NCBI GenBank assembly: GCA_900314575.1
Contig: OMVS01000003.1
Span: 1 to 64,000 of the forward strand
Length of the DNA stretch: 64,000 bases
Direction: 5' to 3'
Origin: an uncultured Olsenella sp.
Lineage (GTDB): Bacteria > Actinomycetota > Coriobacteriia > Coriobacteriales > Atopobiaceae
The position numbers and the translations under genes are program-made. Positions 41,492 through 51,000 of the stretch are shown here, one piece after another. The notes under the pieces were generated by a model. That model ran no database searches, was not told the origin of the DNA, and was given only the letters and a program-made list of their open reading frames with translations. Position 1 is the first letter of the stretch. The number at the start of each line of letters is the position of its first letter.

Positions 41492-41564
41492 GTGCTGCTA
41501 TCCCGTTCCTTTGACTTGCGTGCCGGCGCGCCGGATGCCCAGCTTGGGGCCAGGGCCGCCTGGG

Positions 41565-41789
41565 CTACTTGGACTCCTTGACGTCCTCGACGTCAGCGTC
41601 CTCGCTTGCGACCTCCTCGGGCTTGTCGTCCTTGCCCTTGCTGTCGTCCTCGCTCTCCATGCCCTCGCGGACGCTCTTGACCGTCTTGCCCAGGGCGTTG
41701 CCGAGCTTGGGAAGGTTCTTGGGCCCGAAGATCACGAGCACGACGATGAGGATGACGATGAGCTCAGGTGCACCCATACCAAGAAACAT
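41565..41789 (-). CDS. tatA: Twin-arginine translocase subunit TatA
   Basis: A 74-residue TatA/E protein: an N-terminal membrane helix (APELIVILIVVLVIFGPKNL), the FGP hinge, an amphipathic helix (KLGNALGKTVKSVREGM) and an acidic tail. It would form the Tat pore. No tatC or tatB is adjacent. It lies upstream of greA with a 73-base gap and has a TATACT -10-like hexamer about 60 bases before the start. The SD is GGAGG. Confidence 0.93.
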   Translation of the reverse strand: MFLGMGAPELIVILIVVLVIFGPKNLPKLGNALGKTVKSVREGMESEDDSKGKDDKPEEVASEDADVEDVKESK

Positions 41790-41850
41790 CAGAAAAACCT
41801 CCGGAATAGCCTTTTGGTGTTGAGACCGCTCGGGGTCATTTGCATCAAGT

Positions 41851-41856
41851 AGTATA
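41851..41856 (-). promoter_or_regulatory. Candidate -10 of tatA
   Basis: TATACT on the minus strand 62 bases before tatA. A TTGTCG lies 20 bp upstream, longer than ideal. It is divergent from the promoter of the neighbouring plus-strand gene. Confidence 0.4.
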
Positions 41857-41863
41857 GCCGAGA

Positions 41864-41893
41864 TTGAATCCGCCTACGACAAATGCGTAAATA
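41864..41893 (+). promoter_or_regulatory. Candidate promoter of the spermidine-synthase-like gene
   Basis: TTGAAT (41864-41869), 18-bp spacer, TAAATA (41888-41893), about 80 bases before the start. Confidence 0.5.
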
Positions 41894-41971
41894 CGGGACG
41901 TTTCCATAAGCGCAGCCCCTGCGCCCTCGCGCGGGGCGCGCGGGGGCGCCCTGGGATCGGAGCGCCTCGCG

Positions 41972-42853
41972 ATGAAGCCCGCCCTCATAGCCGTAGCCGT
42001 CCTCGCCGCGATCTCGTGGGGGCTCTGGCTGCTCCTCCCCTGGCTGCTCAAGCGGCGCGGGGTGGTGGCCAGGCGCACCAGGTTCGGCCTGGCGCTCGTC
42101 TTCGACTCGTCGGACGCCGACGGCACGCCGGTGCGCCTGCTCAGCGTCAACGGCGTCTACCAGAGCATCTGCTACACCGCTCCCGACCTCCTGTGGGAGC
42201 CGGTCTGCGCCTACCACCGGGCCTTCGCCGACGTGCTCGCCGGCTCCAACCTGCACCACGTGCTCGTGATCGGCGGGGGCGGCTACTCCTTCCCCAAGTA
42301 CCTCGTGGCGCACACGCGCCGGCTGCTCGTGGACGTCGTGGAGATCGACCCCGCGATCACCGAGCTGGCGCGGGACCACTTCTACCTGGACGAGCTCATC
42401 GCAAGGTTCTGCGGCGCGGACGGGAGCCCCGTCGAGGTCCCCTGCGACGTCGAGGGTGTGGCGAGCGTAGAGCAGGACGGGCGGCTGAGGCTCGTCGAGG
42501 GGGACGGCTGGAGCTACCTCACGGCCCAGGAGGCCGGCCTCTACGAGTGCATCGTGAACGACGCCTTCTCCGGCAAGCGTCCGCTCGGCCCCATGGAGAC
42601 CGGCGAAGGCGCACGCCGCGTGCGCGAGCACCTCGCTCCCGACGGCTTCTACCTCGCCAACGTCCGCTCTGCGCTCGAGGGGCGCCACGCGGGGCCGCTG
42701 CGCGAGTGCACCGAGGCCTTCGGCTCGACCTTCTCCCACCTCTACCTCGTGCCTGACAAGCCGGAGACGCCCGAGAAGGTCGGCTACAACGCCTTCGTGG
42801 CGACCGACCGCGAGCTTGACTGCTCCCGCTTCGGGGGGCGCAGGCTCAAGTAG
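41972..42853 (+). CDS. Membrane-anchored spermidine synthase-like protein
   Basis: A 293-residue protein with one N-terminal membrane helix (about residues 3-25) followed by a Rossmann methyltransferase-like domain of the SpeE class. The nucleotide-binding loop is VLVIGGGGYSFPKYL, followed by VDVVEIDPAI and later YECIVNDAFSG. In true spermidine synthases an Asp in the D-x-x-D motif binds the amine; only a similar IVNDAFSG is visible here, so aminopropyl transfer is uncertain. No speD or speA is adjacent. Similar proteins are annotated as fused-MFS/spermidine synthase. The start is an ATG after GCCTCGCG, a weak ribosome-binding site. Confidence 0.72.
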   Translation: MKPALIAVAVLAAISWGLWLLLPWLLKRRGVVARRTRFGLALVFDSSDADGTPVRLLSVNGVYQSICYTAPDLLWEPVCAYHRAFADVLAGSNLHHVLVIGGGGYSFPKYLVAHTRRLLVDVVEIDPAITELARDHFYLDELIARFCGADGSPVEVPCDVEGVASVEQDGRLRLVEGDGWSYLTAQEAGLYECIVNDAFSGKRPLGPMETGEGARRVREHLAPDGFYLANVRSALEGRHAGPLRECTEAFGSTFSHLYLVPDKPETPEKVGYNAFVATDRELDCSRFGGRRLK

Positions 42854-42872
42854 CGCCCAGGGCGCGGGACAC

Positions 42873-43526
42873 CTAGTCGATCCTGAAGCAGCGGCGGATG
42901 TCCGCAGGCCTGCCGAACACGACGAGGTTCTCCTCGGCCGTGAGCTTCTCGTCGGGGTCCACGTTGGGGCGCGTGACCTCGCCGCTCCTGAGCGCGATGA
43001 TGTTGAGCCCGTACTCGGAGCGGACCTTGAGGTCGCGCACGCTCCTGCCACGCCACGACTCGGGCACCTCGACCTCCATGATCACGAAGTCGTCCCCCAG
43101 CGGCAGGTAGTCCAGGACGTGGTTGTTGGCGTAGCGGATGGCGGTCCACTCGGCGTAGGAGCGCTCGGGGAAGATGACCTTGTCCGCCCCGTTGCGCAGC
43201 AGGAACTTCTCCTGCACGTCCGAGGAGGCGCGCGAGACCACGTAGCGGGCGCCGTTGTCCTTGAGCAGGGCAGTGGCCTGCAGCGAGCTCATGAAGTCGT
43301 CGCCGATCGCGACGATGCAGACGTCGTAGTCGTCGACGCCGAGGCTCTTGACGAAGGCCTCGTTGGTGACGTCGCCGATGCGGGCGTTGGTGACGAAGCC
43401 GAGGCAGTCGTCGACGCGCTCCTCGTCGATGTCGACGAGCATGACGTCCTGGTGGTACTCGATGAGCTTCTCGGCGACCTTGGTGCCGAAGTAGCCGGCG
43501 CCTATCAGGAGGATGTTGTTCTTCAT
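42873..43526 (-). CDS. ktrA: Potassium uptake regulatory subunit KtrA (TrkA family)
   Basis: A 217-residue RCK protein. The Rossmann N-terminus is NNILLIGAGYFGTKVAEKL, ending the nucleotide site in MLVDIDEERV. The RCK_C domain follows from about residue 140 (VIMEVEVPESWRGRSVRDL). It gates KtrB in response to ATP/ADP and, in some species, c-di-AMP through RCK_C. The ATG at 43524-43526 has a weak SD; an apparently longer frame upstream is inside ktrB. It is eight bases after ktrB. Confidence 0.93.
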   Translation of the reverse strand: MKNNILLIGAGYFGTKVAEKLIEYHQDVMLVDIDEERVDDCLGFVTNARIGDVTNEAFVKSLGVDDYDVCIVAIGDDFMSSLQATALLKDNGARYVVSRASSDVQEKFLLRNGADKVIFPERSYAEWTAIRYANNHVLDYLPLGDDFVIMEVEVPESWRGRSVRDLKVRSEYGLNIIALRSGEVTRPNVDPDEKLTAEENLVVFGRPADIRRCFRID

Positions 43527-43534
43527 GCCTACCC

Positions 43535-44866
43535 CTAACCTACGTTGACGTCTTCCGTGGGGAAGTGCCCCGACTCCACGCGCGCCCTGGGCGCGGCGGC
43601 GAACAGGAAGGTGAGCGCGCCTATCCTTCCGACGAACATGAGCGCCATGAGGACCGCCTTCGAGAGGGCGTGCAGGGTCGGCGTGACTCCCAGGGTGAGC
43701 CCCACCGTACCGATGGCAGAGGAGGTCTCGAAGAGGCAGGTCAGGAGCGGCAGCCCCTCGAGGGAGCAGATCAGCATGGCGCCGACGAGCGCTCCCGAGA
43801 GGTAGAGCACGAGCAGCCCCGCCGCGGACCGGACCGTCTCGTGGGGGATGCGACGCTGGAAGAGGACCGTGTCGTCGCTCCTGCGCGCGATTCCCGCGAT
43901 GGTGGCCACGAGGACGGCGAAGGTCGTCGTCTTCATGCCGCCCGCCGTGGACCCCGAGCAGCCGCCCACAAGCATCAGGAGCACCATCATCATGATGCAG
44001 TTCTGCGAGAGGCTCGTGAGGTCGGTCGTGTTGAAGCCCGCGGTCCTCGTGGTGACCGACTGGAAGAGCGAGGCCAGGACGCGCTCGCCGAGGGGCAGCC
44101 CCGCGTAGGCCCTGAGCCCGAGGACGAGGGCGGGCACCCCTATCAGGAGGGCTGCGGTGGCGAGGCTGACCTTGGACTGCAGGCGGAAGCGCGAGAGCGC
44201 GAGGCCGTGCTCGGCGAAGTCGCGCCACGTGTAGAAGCCGATGCCGCCGACGACGATCAGGGCCATGATGACGAGGTTGACGAGGGCGTCTGCGCTGTAG
44301 GAGGTCAGCGAGGAGAACTGCGCCCGCACGCCCATGAGGTCGAAACCGGCGTTGCAGAAGGCCGAGACCGAGTGGAAGAGGGCGTACCAGAGGCCGCGCA
44401 CGGGTCCGAAGTCACGCGCGAACACGAGGTAGAGCAGGGCAGCGCCCGAAAGCTCGACAGCGACGACCACCTTGAGGATGAAGAGGGACATCCTGATGAT
44501 GCCTGCCACGTTGTCGCCCGAGATGGAGTCCTTGAGGAGGCTCCGTTGGATCAGCGAGACCTTGGACCCCGAGAAGACGCGCACGATGAAGGCCGTCAGG
44601 ATGACGCCGAGGCCGCCCACCTGGATCAGGGCGAGGATGACGGCCTGGCCGAAGCCGCTCCAGTAGGTCGCCGTGTCCTTGACGACGAGGCCCGTCACGC
44701 AGGTGGCGGATATCGCGGTGAAGAGGGAGTCGAAGTAGGGGGTCCACTGGCCGTCGGCGCTCGAGACGGGCAGGGACAGGACGAGCCCCCCGAGCAGGAC
44801 CACCCCCAGGAAGCTGAGGAGGATGACCTGAGACGAAGTGAGCCTCCACCGTTTTCGTGCGCGCAT
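43535..44866 (-). CDS. ktrB: Potassium transporter KtrB (TrkH family)
   Basis: A 443-residue channel-like K+ transporter with four M1-P-M2 repeats. The four selectivity-filter segments are ATCVTGLVV, FCNAGFDLMG, RTAGFNTTDL and SAIGTVGLTLG, each with the key Gly. The intramembrane loop GGCSGSTAGGMKTTT, which gates the channel in KtrB, is present. The ATG at 44864-44866 is preferred; an upstream start at 44899 adds 11 residues. It is co-transcribed with ktrA from a promoter at 44965-44993. Confidence 0.95.
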   Translation of the reverse strand: MRARKRWRLTSSQVILLSFLGVVLLGGLVLSLPVSSADGQWTPYFDSLFTAISATCVTGLVVKDTATYWSGFGQAVILALIQVGGLGVILTAFIVRVFSGSKVSLIQRSLLKDSISGDNVAGIIRMSLFILKVVVAVELSGAALLYLVFARDFGPVRGLWYALFHSVSAFCNAGFDLMGVRAQFSSLTSYSADALVNLVIMALIVVGGIGFYTWRDFAEHGLALSRFRLQSKVSLATAALLIGVPALVLGLRAYAGLPLGERVLASLFQSVTTRTAGFNTTDLTSLSQNCIMMMVLLMLVGGCSGSTAGGMKTTTFAVLVATIAGIARRSDDTVLFQRRIPHETVRSAAGLLVLYLSGALVGAMLICSLEGLPLLTCLFETSSAIGTVGLTLGVTPTLHALSKAVLMALMFVGRIGALTFLFAAAPRARVESGHFPTEDVNVG

Positions 44867-44964
44867 CTGACCCCAGTCACCGAGTCGGGCCGGCCGCACC
44901 GAGGTGCCGCCCGCCCCGCGAGGGCGGCCCTCCGGCCTCGCCCCCGCCCCTTCACGACTCCGCT

Positions 44965-44993
44965 ACGGTAGGCGTTCGGCCCGGGGTTTTCAA
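44965..44993 (-). promoter_or_regulatory. Promoter of ktrB-ktrA
   Basis: Minus-strand -35 TTGAAA (44988-44993), 17-bp spacer, -10 TACCGT (44965-44970), about 100 bases before ktrB. Confidence 0.55.
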
Positions 44994-45009
44994 TCCCGCA
45001 CACGAACGC

Positions 45010-45032
45010 GGCACGCCGCGTCGGCGTGCGGC
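45010..45032 (-). terminator. Possible prfC terminator
   Basis: GCACGCCG and CGGCGTGC surround a 3-base loop in the 188-base gap after prfC. The surroundings are GC-rich with related short repeats and no T-tract, so the assignment is weak. Confidence 0.3.
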
Positions 45033-45054
45033 GCGGCGCGTCGGCATGCGGAGC

Positions 45055-46668
45055 CTAGAACGCGATGTTGCCGAACTCGGAGAGCCTGAGCCCCGGGTTC
45101 CTCTCGAGCGCCCAGTTGACGTTCCACTCGTTGGTGAAGAGCAGCAGCTTTCCGCCACGCATGTCCTCGACCTTGCAGGTGTCACGCGAGAGGTTGAGCT
45201 GGGCTACGTCGACCTCGTCAGGGCCGTTCTGGATCCAGCGGATCTCCGTGTAGGGCAGGGGCTGCCGCCTCACGGTGACGTGGTACTCGCTCTTGAGCCG
45301 ACGCTCGAGGACGTCGAGCTGCAGCACGCCTACGACGCCGACGATCACGCTCTCCATGCCGCCGCCGACCTCGCGGAAGATCTGTATGGCGCCCTCCTGC
45401 GCGAGCTCCTCCACGCCCTTCACGAACTGCTTTCGCTTGAGGGTGTCGACCTGCGTGACGCGCGCGAAGTGCTCGGGCGCGAAGGTCGGGATGCTGGGGT
45501 AGCGGACCTCCCTGCGGCCGGCGCAGACGGTGTCACCGATCGAGAAGATCCCGGGGTCGAAGAGGCCCACGACGTCGCCCGCGAAGGCCTCGTCCACCGT
45601 GGCGCGGTCGTCGGCCATCATCGCCGTGCCGGTGGCGAGCTTGAGCTTGCGGCCGCTCTGCACATGGCGGGCGTCCATGCCGCGCTCGAACCTTCCGGAG
45701 CAGATCCGCAGGAAGGCGATGCGGTCGCGGTGGTTCTTGTCCATGTTGGCCTGGATCTTGAAGACGAAGCCCGAGAAGTCCTCTGAGGCGGGGTCGACCT
45801 TCTCGCCCGTGAGGCTGTCCGTGTAGGGCAAGGGTGACGGCGCGAGGTGCAGGAAGTCCTTGAGGAAGGGCTCCACGCCGAAGTTGGTGAGGGCGGAGCC
45901 GAAGAAGACCGGGGTCAGGCGGCCCGTCTGCACGGCCTCGAGGTCGAACTCCTCGGAAGCGCCGTCGAGCAGCTCGATGTCGTCGGCGAGCGCCTGGTGG
46001 TTCTCCGCGCCGATGAGCTCGTCGAGCGCGGGATCGCCGAGCTCGGCCTCCACCTCGGCGACCCGCTTGGTCGCGTTCGCGCGACCGTCGCCCTCGAAGG
46101 CGAGGACGCGGCGCGACGCGCGGTCAAAGACGCCCTTGAAGTTGCGGCCGCTGCCGATGGGCCAGTTCATGGGATAGGTGTCGATCCCGAGGACCGTCTC
46201 GATCTCCTCGACGAGGTCGAAGGGGTCGCGGGCGTCGTGGTCGAGCTTGTTCACGAAGGTGAAGATGGGGATGTGGCGCAGGGTGCAGACCTTGAAGAGC
46301 TTCTTGGTCTGGGCTTCGACGCCCTTGGCGCCGTCGATGACCATGACGGCGGCGTCCGCCGCCATGAGCGTACGGTAGGTGTCCTCGGAGAAGTCCTGGT
46401 GACCGGGGGTGTCGAGGATGTTGACGCAGTAGCCGTCGTAGGTGAACTGCAGCACGGAGGAGGTGACGGAGATGCCACGCTCCTTCTCGATGTCCATCCA
46501 GTCCGAGACCGCGTGGCGCGAGCTCGCCTTGCCCTTGACCGATCCCGCCGTCTGTATGCTGCCGGTGTAGAGCAGGAGCTTCTCGGTCAGGGTCGTCTTG
46601 CCGGCATCCGGGTGCGAGATGATGGCGAAGGTGCGGCGAGAGCGTATCTGGTCTTGGACGCTGGGCAT
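45055..46668 (-). CDS. prfC: Peptide chain release factor 3
   Basis: A 537-residue RF3, the GTPase that releases RF1/RF2 after termination. The G motifs are ISHPDAGKTTLTEKL, DTPGHQDFSEDTYR and NKLDHDARD. Its domain order (G, then two beta-barrel domains) and the C-terminal ERNPGLRLSEFGNIAF fit RF3 rather than EF-G. The ATG at 46666-46668 follows GGGGGGATC; the long upstream open frame has no family similarity. Confidence 0.95.
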   Translation of the reverse strand: MPSVQDQIRSRRTFAIISHPDAGKTTLTEKLLLYTGSIQTAGSVKGKASSRHAVSDWMDIEKERGISVTSSVLQFTYDGYCVNILDTPGHQDFSEDTYRTLMAADAAVMVIDGAKGVEAQTKKLFKVCTLRHIPIFTFVNKLDHDARDPFDLVEEIETVLGIDTYPMNWPIGSGRNFKGVFDRASRRVLAFEGDGRANATKRVAEVEAELGDPALDELIGAENHQALADDIELLDGASEEFDLEAVQTGRLTPVFFGSALTNFGVEPFLKDFLHLAPSPLPYTDSLTGEKVDPASEDFSGFVFKIQANMDKNHRDRIAFLRICSGRFERGMDARHVQSGRKLKLATGTAMMADDRATVDEAFAGDVVGLFDPGIFSIGDTVCAGRREVRYPSIPTFAPEHFARVTQVDTLKRKQFVKGVEELAQEGAIQIFREVGGGMESVIVGVVGVLQLDVLERRLKSEYHVTVRRQPLPYTEIRWIQNGPDEVDVAQLNLSRDTCKVEDMRGGKLLLFTNEWNVNWALERNPGLRLSEFGNIAF

Positions 46669-46972
46669 GCAGATCCCCCCTGCCGCGGGGGCGGCATCGA
46701 GTGGCTTGTGGATGGTGGGCCTTCCCGGGGCTGTGTGCGCCCGTCGGGTACGGCCCCAAGAATTGTAGTCAGCGCCGACGCCCGGCGGGCCCTGGAGCCC
46801 CCGAGGCCACTTGCCTTTCACATCTCCCCAGGCTCGACTACGATATGGGAGGGCTGTCCCCATGCGCGCGACGCAAGGGCGTGCGTCGCCGCGGGCCGCG
46901 CGTCGCCACAGGTCACGCGTCACTCGGATGGGGACTGGTCGCGGCGACACCGCCCGGACGCTAGGAGGTAGC
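46669..46972. promoter_or_regulatory. Divergent region between prfC and the oxidoreductase
   Basis: A 304-base region without genes. On the minus strand a TACAAT -10-like hexamer (46762-46767) may serve prfC. On the plus strand TTTCAC (46816-46821), 17 bp and TACGAT (46839-46844) form a candidate promoter of the oxidoreductase. An 8-bp inverted repeat, GCGACGCA/TGCGTCGC (46868-46889), lies downstream of it and could be an operator. Confidence 0.45.
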
Positions 46973-47971
46973 ATGAAGCTCGGCATGGTCGGCACCGGCC
47001 TCATCGTGAGCGAGCAGCTCCAGCAGATGGAGCACCGCCCCGGCTACACGGTGGAGGCGATCGCGAGCACGCCCCGCTCCCTCCCTCGTGCCAGGGAGCT
47101 TGCGGCGCGCCACGCCATCCCCGCCTGCTACGACGACTTCCTCGAGATGATCGTGGACGCAGACATCGACACGGTCTACGTCGGCGTCCCCAACGCGCTG
47201 CACCTCGCCGTCACGCGCGCCGCACTCGGGGCGGGCAAGAACGTGATCTGCGAGAAGCCCTTGGCCATGGGGCTCGAGGAGGCCCAAGACGCGAGCGACC
47301 TCGCCCGCGAAAGGGGCCTCTTCCTCTGGGAGGCCATGAACATCCCCTACCTGCCCAACTACGAGACCCTCCGGAGCCTCTTGCCCAAGGTCGGCGAGCC
47401 CAAGGTGGCCGCATGCAGCTACATCCAGCGCTCGCGCCGCTACGACGCCTTCCGCGCCGGCGAGACCCCTTCGGTCTTCGACCCCGCACGCGGCGGGGGC
47501 GCCCTCATGGACCTCGGCATCTACGTCATCCACTACCTCGTGGGGCTCTTCGGCGAACCCGAGCGGGTCTCGTACGCGGCCAACGTCGTGCGGGGCGTGG
47601 ACACCTCCGGCATCCTCACCCTCGACTTCGGCGGCCTCGTTGCAACCGGCGTCGTAGCCAAGGACGCAGAAGGCCCCTCACGCTGCCTCGTCGAGGGGAC
47701 GGAGGGCTACCTCCTGCAGGACTCGAAGCCGAGCTCCTGCGGCCCCATCACCTGCCACCTCAGGGACGGGAGCGAGACCCGCCACGACGACAATGGCTTC
47801 GCCGCTCCCGAGAGGCGCTGGGACGCGGAGTTCGCCAGCTTCGAGCGCGACTTCGAGACGGGCGACCTGGGGCACTGCTACCGGATGCTCGACCTCAGCC
47901 TCGCAGCCGCCCGGGTGCTCGATGAGGCCCGCACCTCCGCTGGGATCGCGCTTCCCGACTCGCACGGATAG
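46973..47971 (+). CDS. Gfo/Idh/MocA-family oxidoreductase
   Basis: A 332-residue NAD(P)-dependent dehydrogenase. The N-terminal Rossmann fold begins MKLGMVGTGLIVSEQLQQM. The family's EKP motif, whose Lys is catalytic, is seen in NVICEKPLAMGLEEA. The C-terminal domain has GGGALMDLGIYVIHY. Substrates of this family are mostly sugars or cyclitols; this one cannot be identified. The ATG follows AGGAGG. A long upstream open frame is not used. It ends in a strong bidirectional terminator. Confidence 0.9.
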   Translation: MKLGMVGTGLIVSEQLQQMEHRPGYTVEAIASTPRSLPRARELAARHAIPACYDDFLEMIVDADIDTVYVGVPNALHLAVTRAALGAGKNVICEKPLAMGLEEAQDASDLARERGLFLWEAMNIPYLPNYETLRSLLPKVGEPKVAACSYIQRSRRYDAFRAGETPSVFDPARGGGALMDLGIYVIHYLVGLFGEPERVSYAANVVRGVDTSGILTLDFGGLVATGVVAKDAEGPSRCLVEGTEGYLLQDSKPSSCGPITCHLRDGSETRHDDNGFAAPERRWDAEFASFERDFETGDLGHCYRMLDLSLAAARVLDEARTSAGIALPDSHG

Positions 47972-48017
47972 CGTCGCCCGGGCCCTCCCTGCCCGCGCGC
48001 CCGACGCCCGTAACGAA

Positions 48018-48053
48018 GGGGAGGCCACGGCCCTTCCGGACCGTGGCCTCCCC
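48018..48053. terminator. Bidirectional terminator between the oxidoreductase and the fimbrial gene
   Basis: GGGGAGGCCACGG and CCGTGGCCTCCCC form a 13-bp perfect stem with a 10-base loop, placed between two converging genes. TCTTCG follows on the plus strand, so the T-tract is weak. Confidence 0.7.
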
Positions 48054-48091
48054 TCTTCGTAGACGTCCGTCGCCCTAGCTTGCCGGCCTCC

Positions 48092-51000
48092 CTACTTGGA
48101 GACGCCGCGCCTGCGCAGGATGGCCGCGATGGCGACCACGCCGGCACCGAGCAGCGCGATGCCACCTGCACCGAGGGCGTAGTCCCCCGTGCTGGGCGTC
48201 CTGCCCTGGGTCCTGGGCGCAGGCTTGGTGCCCGCGGTGGTCGGGGTCGTAGACGGAGTCCTGGGGCTCTCCGGGACGGAGGAGCCGGGCTTCTGGTAGG
48301 AGTTGGTGAAGGTCGCCTCGCCCACCGCATCGCCCGTTACGTCTCCGGCTACGGGCCGGACGGTCAGCCGAGCGACCAGCTGCCCCTTGCCATCGTCCGT
48401 CACCTCGTACGTGAGCAGGAACTGGGTCTGGTCGCAGGTCCAGCCCTCCACGTGGAGCTGCTTCTCCCAGACGCGATACGTGTAGGTGCCGGGCTTGTCG
48501 AAGGTGATCCTGCCGAACTCGACCTTGCCAGGCCCCTCGAGAAGGACCGTCTTGCTGCCGGACGTCGAGCCCTCGGGCATGGGAGAGGCCTTGTCCTCGG
48601 CTCGCATCGTGAAGGAGAAGGTCGGGTAGGCGTCGCCCTCATAGCCGGTGACCTTCTTCTCGACCGGCGGGTCGGCCACGGTGACGGGCTTGGCGCTGTA
48701 GGTGTTGACGAAGCTCATCGCATTCACCTCGTCGCCGATGCCGTCGCCGGTGACGCGCTGGATGGTCCGGGCCTGCTCGAACTGGCCCGCCCCGTCGTCC
48801 TTCACTTCATAGGTGACGAGGTACTGGGTCTGGTCGCAGGTCCAGCCGCCCCGGTTGTCCCTCACCTCGAAGACGAGGTACTGGTAGGTGCCGGCCTTGT
48901 CGAAGGTGATGGTGCCGAAGCTGACGTTGCCGGGGCCTTGCAGCTCGACCGTCTTGGATCCGCCCTCGGAGCCCTCGGGCATCGGGTTGGCCGCGTCCAG
49001 CGCCTGCATCCTAAAGGAGAAGATCGGGTACTCGCCGCCCTCGAAACCGGAGACGTCCTTCCTGGCCGTCAGCTCGTCCGTAGTGACCTCCGTGGCCTTG
49101 TAGGTGTTGGTGATGATGAGCGTCTCGGGCGAGACCGTCGCCTGGAGCTGGCCGTCGACGTCTCGCACCTCGACCGTGATCTTGTGGGTCTCGGTGTCGT
49201 AGGTGATGCCGGGGCCCTCGCCCTCGAGCTCGCACACCTCATAGGTGTAGGTGCCCGCCTCGGTGTAGGTCCACGTACCGAAGATCACGTTTCCGCCGGC
49301 GTCGTTTGTCGCCGTTACCGTCTCACCCGTAGCCTCGTCTTTGAGCTGGAACTTGAACTCGTCGGCCGCGAGCGGGGTCCCGCGACCCTCAAGCCGCTTC
49401 TGGACGCGAAGCTGGACGGAGGTCTCGAGCGGCTTGTAGGAGTTTTTGAACGTCGTGGTCGTGGCAGAGCCCTCCTGCTCGGTCGGAGACAGGGAGAAGA
49501 CCGGTTCGCTCACCTTGAGCGTACCGTCACCGTTGTCCTCGACGTGGACCTTCACCCACCTCGGCGCGGCGTCGTAGGTGTAGCCGCGGGCGGCGTTGCC
49601 GTTCTCGGTCAGGACGAAGTAGTTGTCGCCCACCTGGGACTCGTCGAAGGTGACAGGGAAGGAGACGGTGCCGTCGGCCGCGTTGGTCGTGGTCGCCACC
49701 TCCTCCCTGCTGGCCTCGTCGGTCAGCGTGAAGCTGAACTGGCCGGCCTCGAGGGCCTTACCCTCGAGTTCCTTCTTGGCGGTGATGGTCGTAGAGCCGG
49801 TCGCCTCGTAACCGTTCACGAAGGTCGTGTCGCCCGTGTAGGTGGCGACGGCGGTGATCTTGCCGTTGCCCTCGTCGGTCACGGTGACCGTAACGGGGAC
49901 GGTGTTAGTGGCGTAGGAGTAGCCGGCCTTGCCATCGTTGACCTCGCGGATGGTGTAGGCGAAGGCCTTGGTGCGCTTGCCGGAGGAGGAGGCGCCGTCA
50001 GCCTCGGCGGCGTTGGCCTCGGTCGCGAGCAGACCCTCGAGGCCCTTGGCCAGGCTGGCGCCAGCGGAGTCGTCCTCAGGGGCGCTCGCGGCTGCGGCGC
50101 CGGACTCGGACGGGGAGGTCGCGGCTTCGGTCGCAGCAGGGGAGCCATCGCCGGAGGCGGCGCCGGTGGTCGCTGATGCGTCGGTGCCAGTCGTGGCGGC
50201 AGCGGAGGCGCCGGCGGCGGTACCCTCGGACGTGGCGCCCGTGGCCTCGTCGGCCGCGGTCATGGCGGTCACGGCGTCACCGGACGTGGGGCTCGTGGCG
50301 CCCGTGGTCGCGTCGGACGCGGCGCTCGTCGCGGAGGCGTCGGCGGACCCCGCGTCAGCGAAGATGCTCTCGTCGTAGTGGAGGTTGAACTTGACGCTCT
50401 CGCCCTCGTTGGTCGTGGTCTGGATTACCTTGCCTTCGGCGTCGCGGAGCTCGAAGGTGAACTGCCCATCCTTGATCTGCCTGCCGTGGAGCGTCTTCCT
50501 CGCGGAGACCGTGAGGTCGCCGGAGGCGGTGTAGGAGTTGTCGAAGGTCGTCTTGGAGTACTCGGGCGAGGCGGAGAGGGTGCCGTCCCCGTTGTCGGTG
50601 ACCGTGACCTTCACCGTGCTGGCGGTGGAGTCGTAGGTGTAGCCCGGTTCACCGTCGTTGCGCTCGGAGATGGTGTAGGTGTAGGTGCCGGCCGACTCGT
50701 AGGAGAGACCGCTGAAGGTCACCCTGCCGTCCACGTCGTTGGACGCCTCGGAAACAAGGGTGCCGTCCGCGTTCCTGAGCTCGAAGGTGAACAAGCCTGC
50801 GCTGAGATCGGCGCCGGAGAGGCTCTTCGTCACCTGGAGCGTGGCGTCGGTGACGGGGGTGGTGGCGTAGGTGTTGGTAATCACTGCAGGCGTCTGCACC
50901 TCGGCCTTGAGCGTGCCGTTCCCGTTGTCGGTGACTTTGATCGTCACGTCGTGGACGTTGTTGTCGCACGTCCAGCCGTCACCGGACTCGGTCGTCTCGA

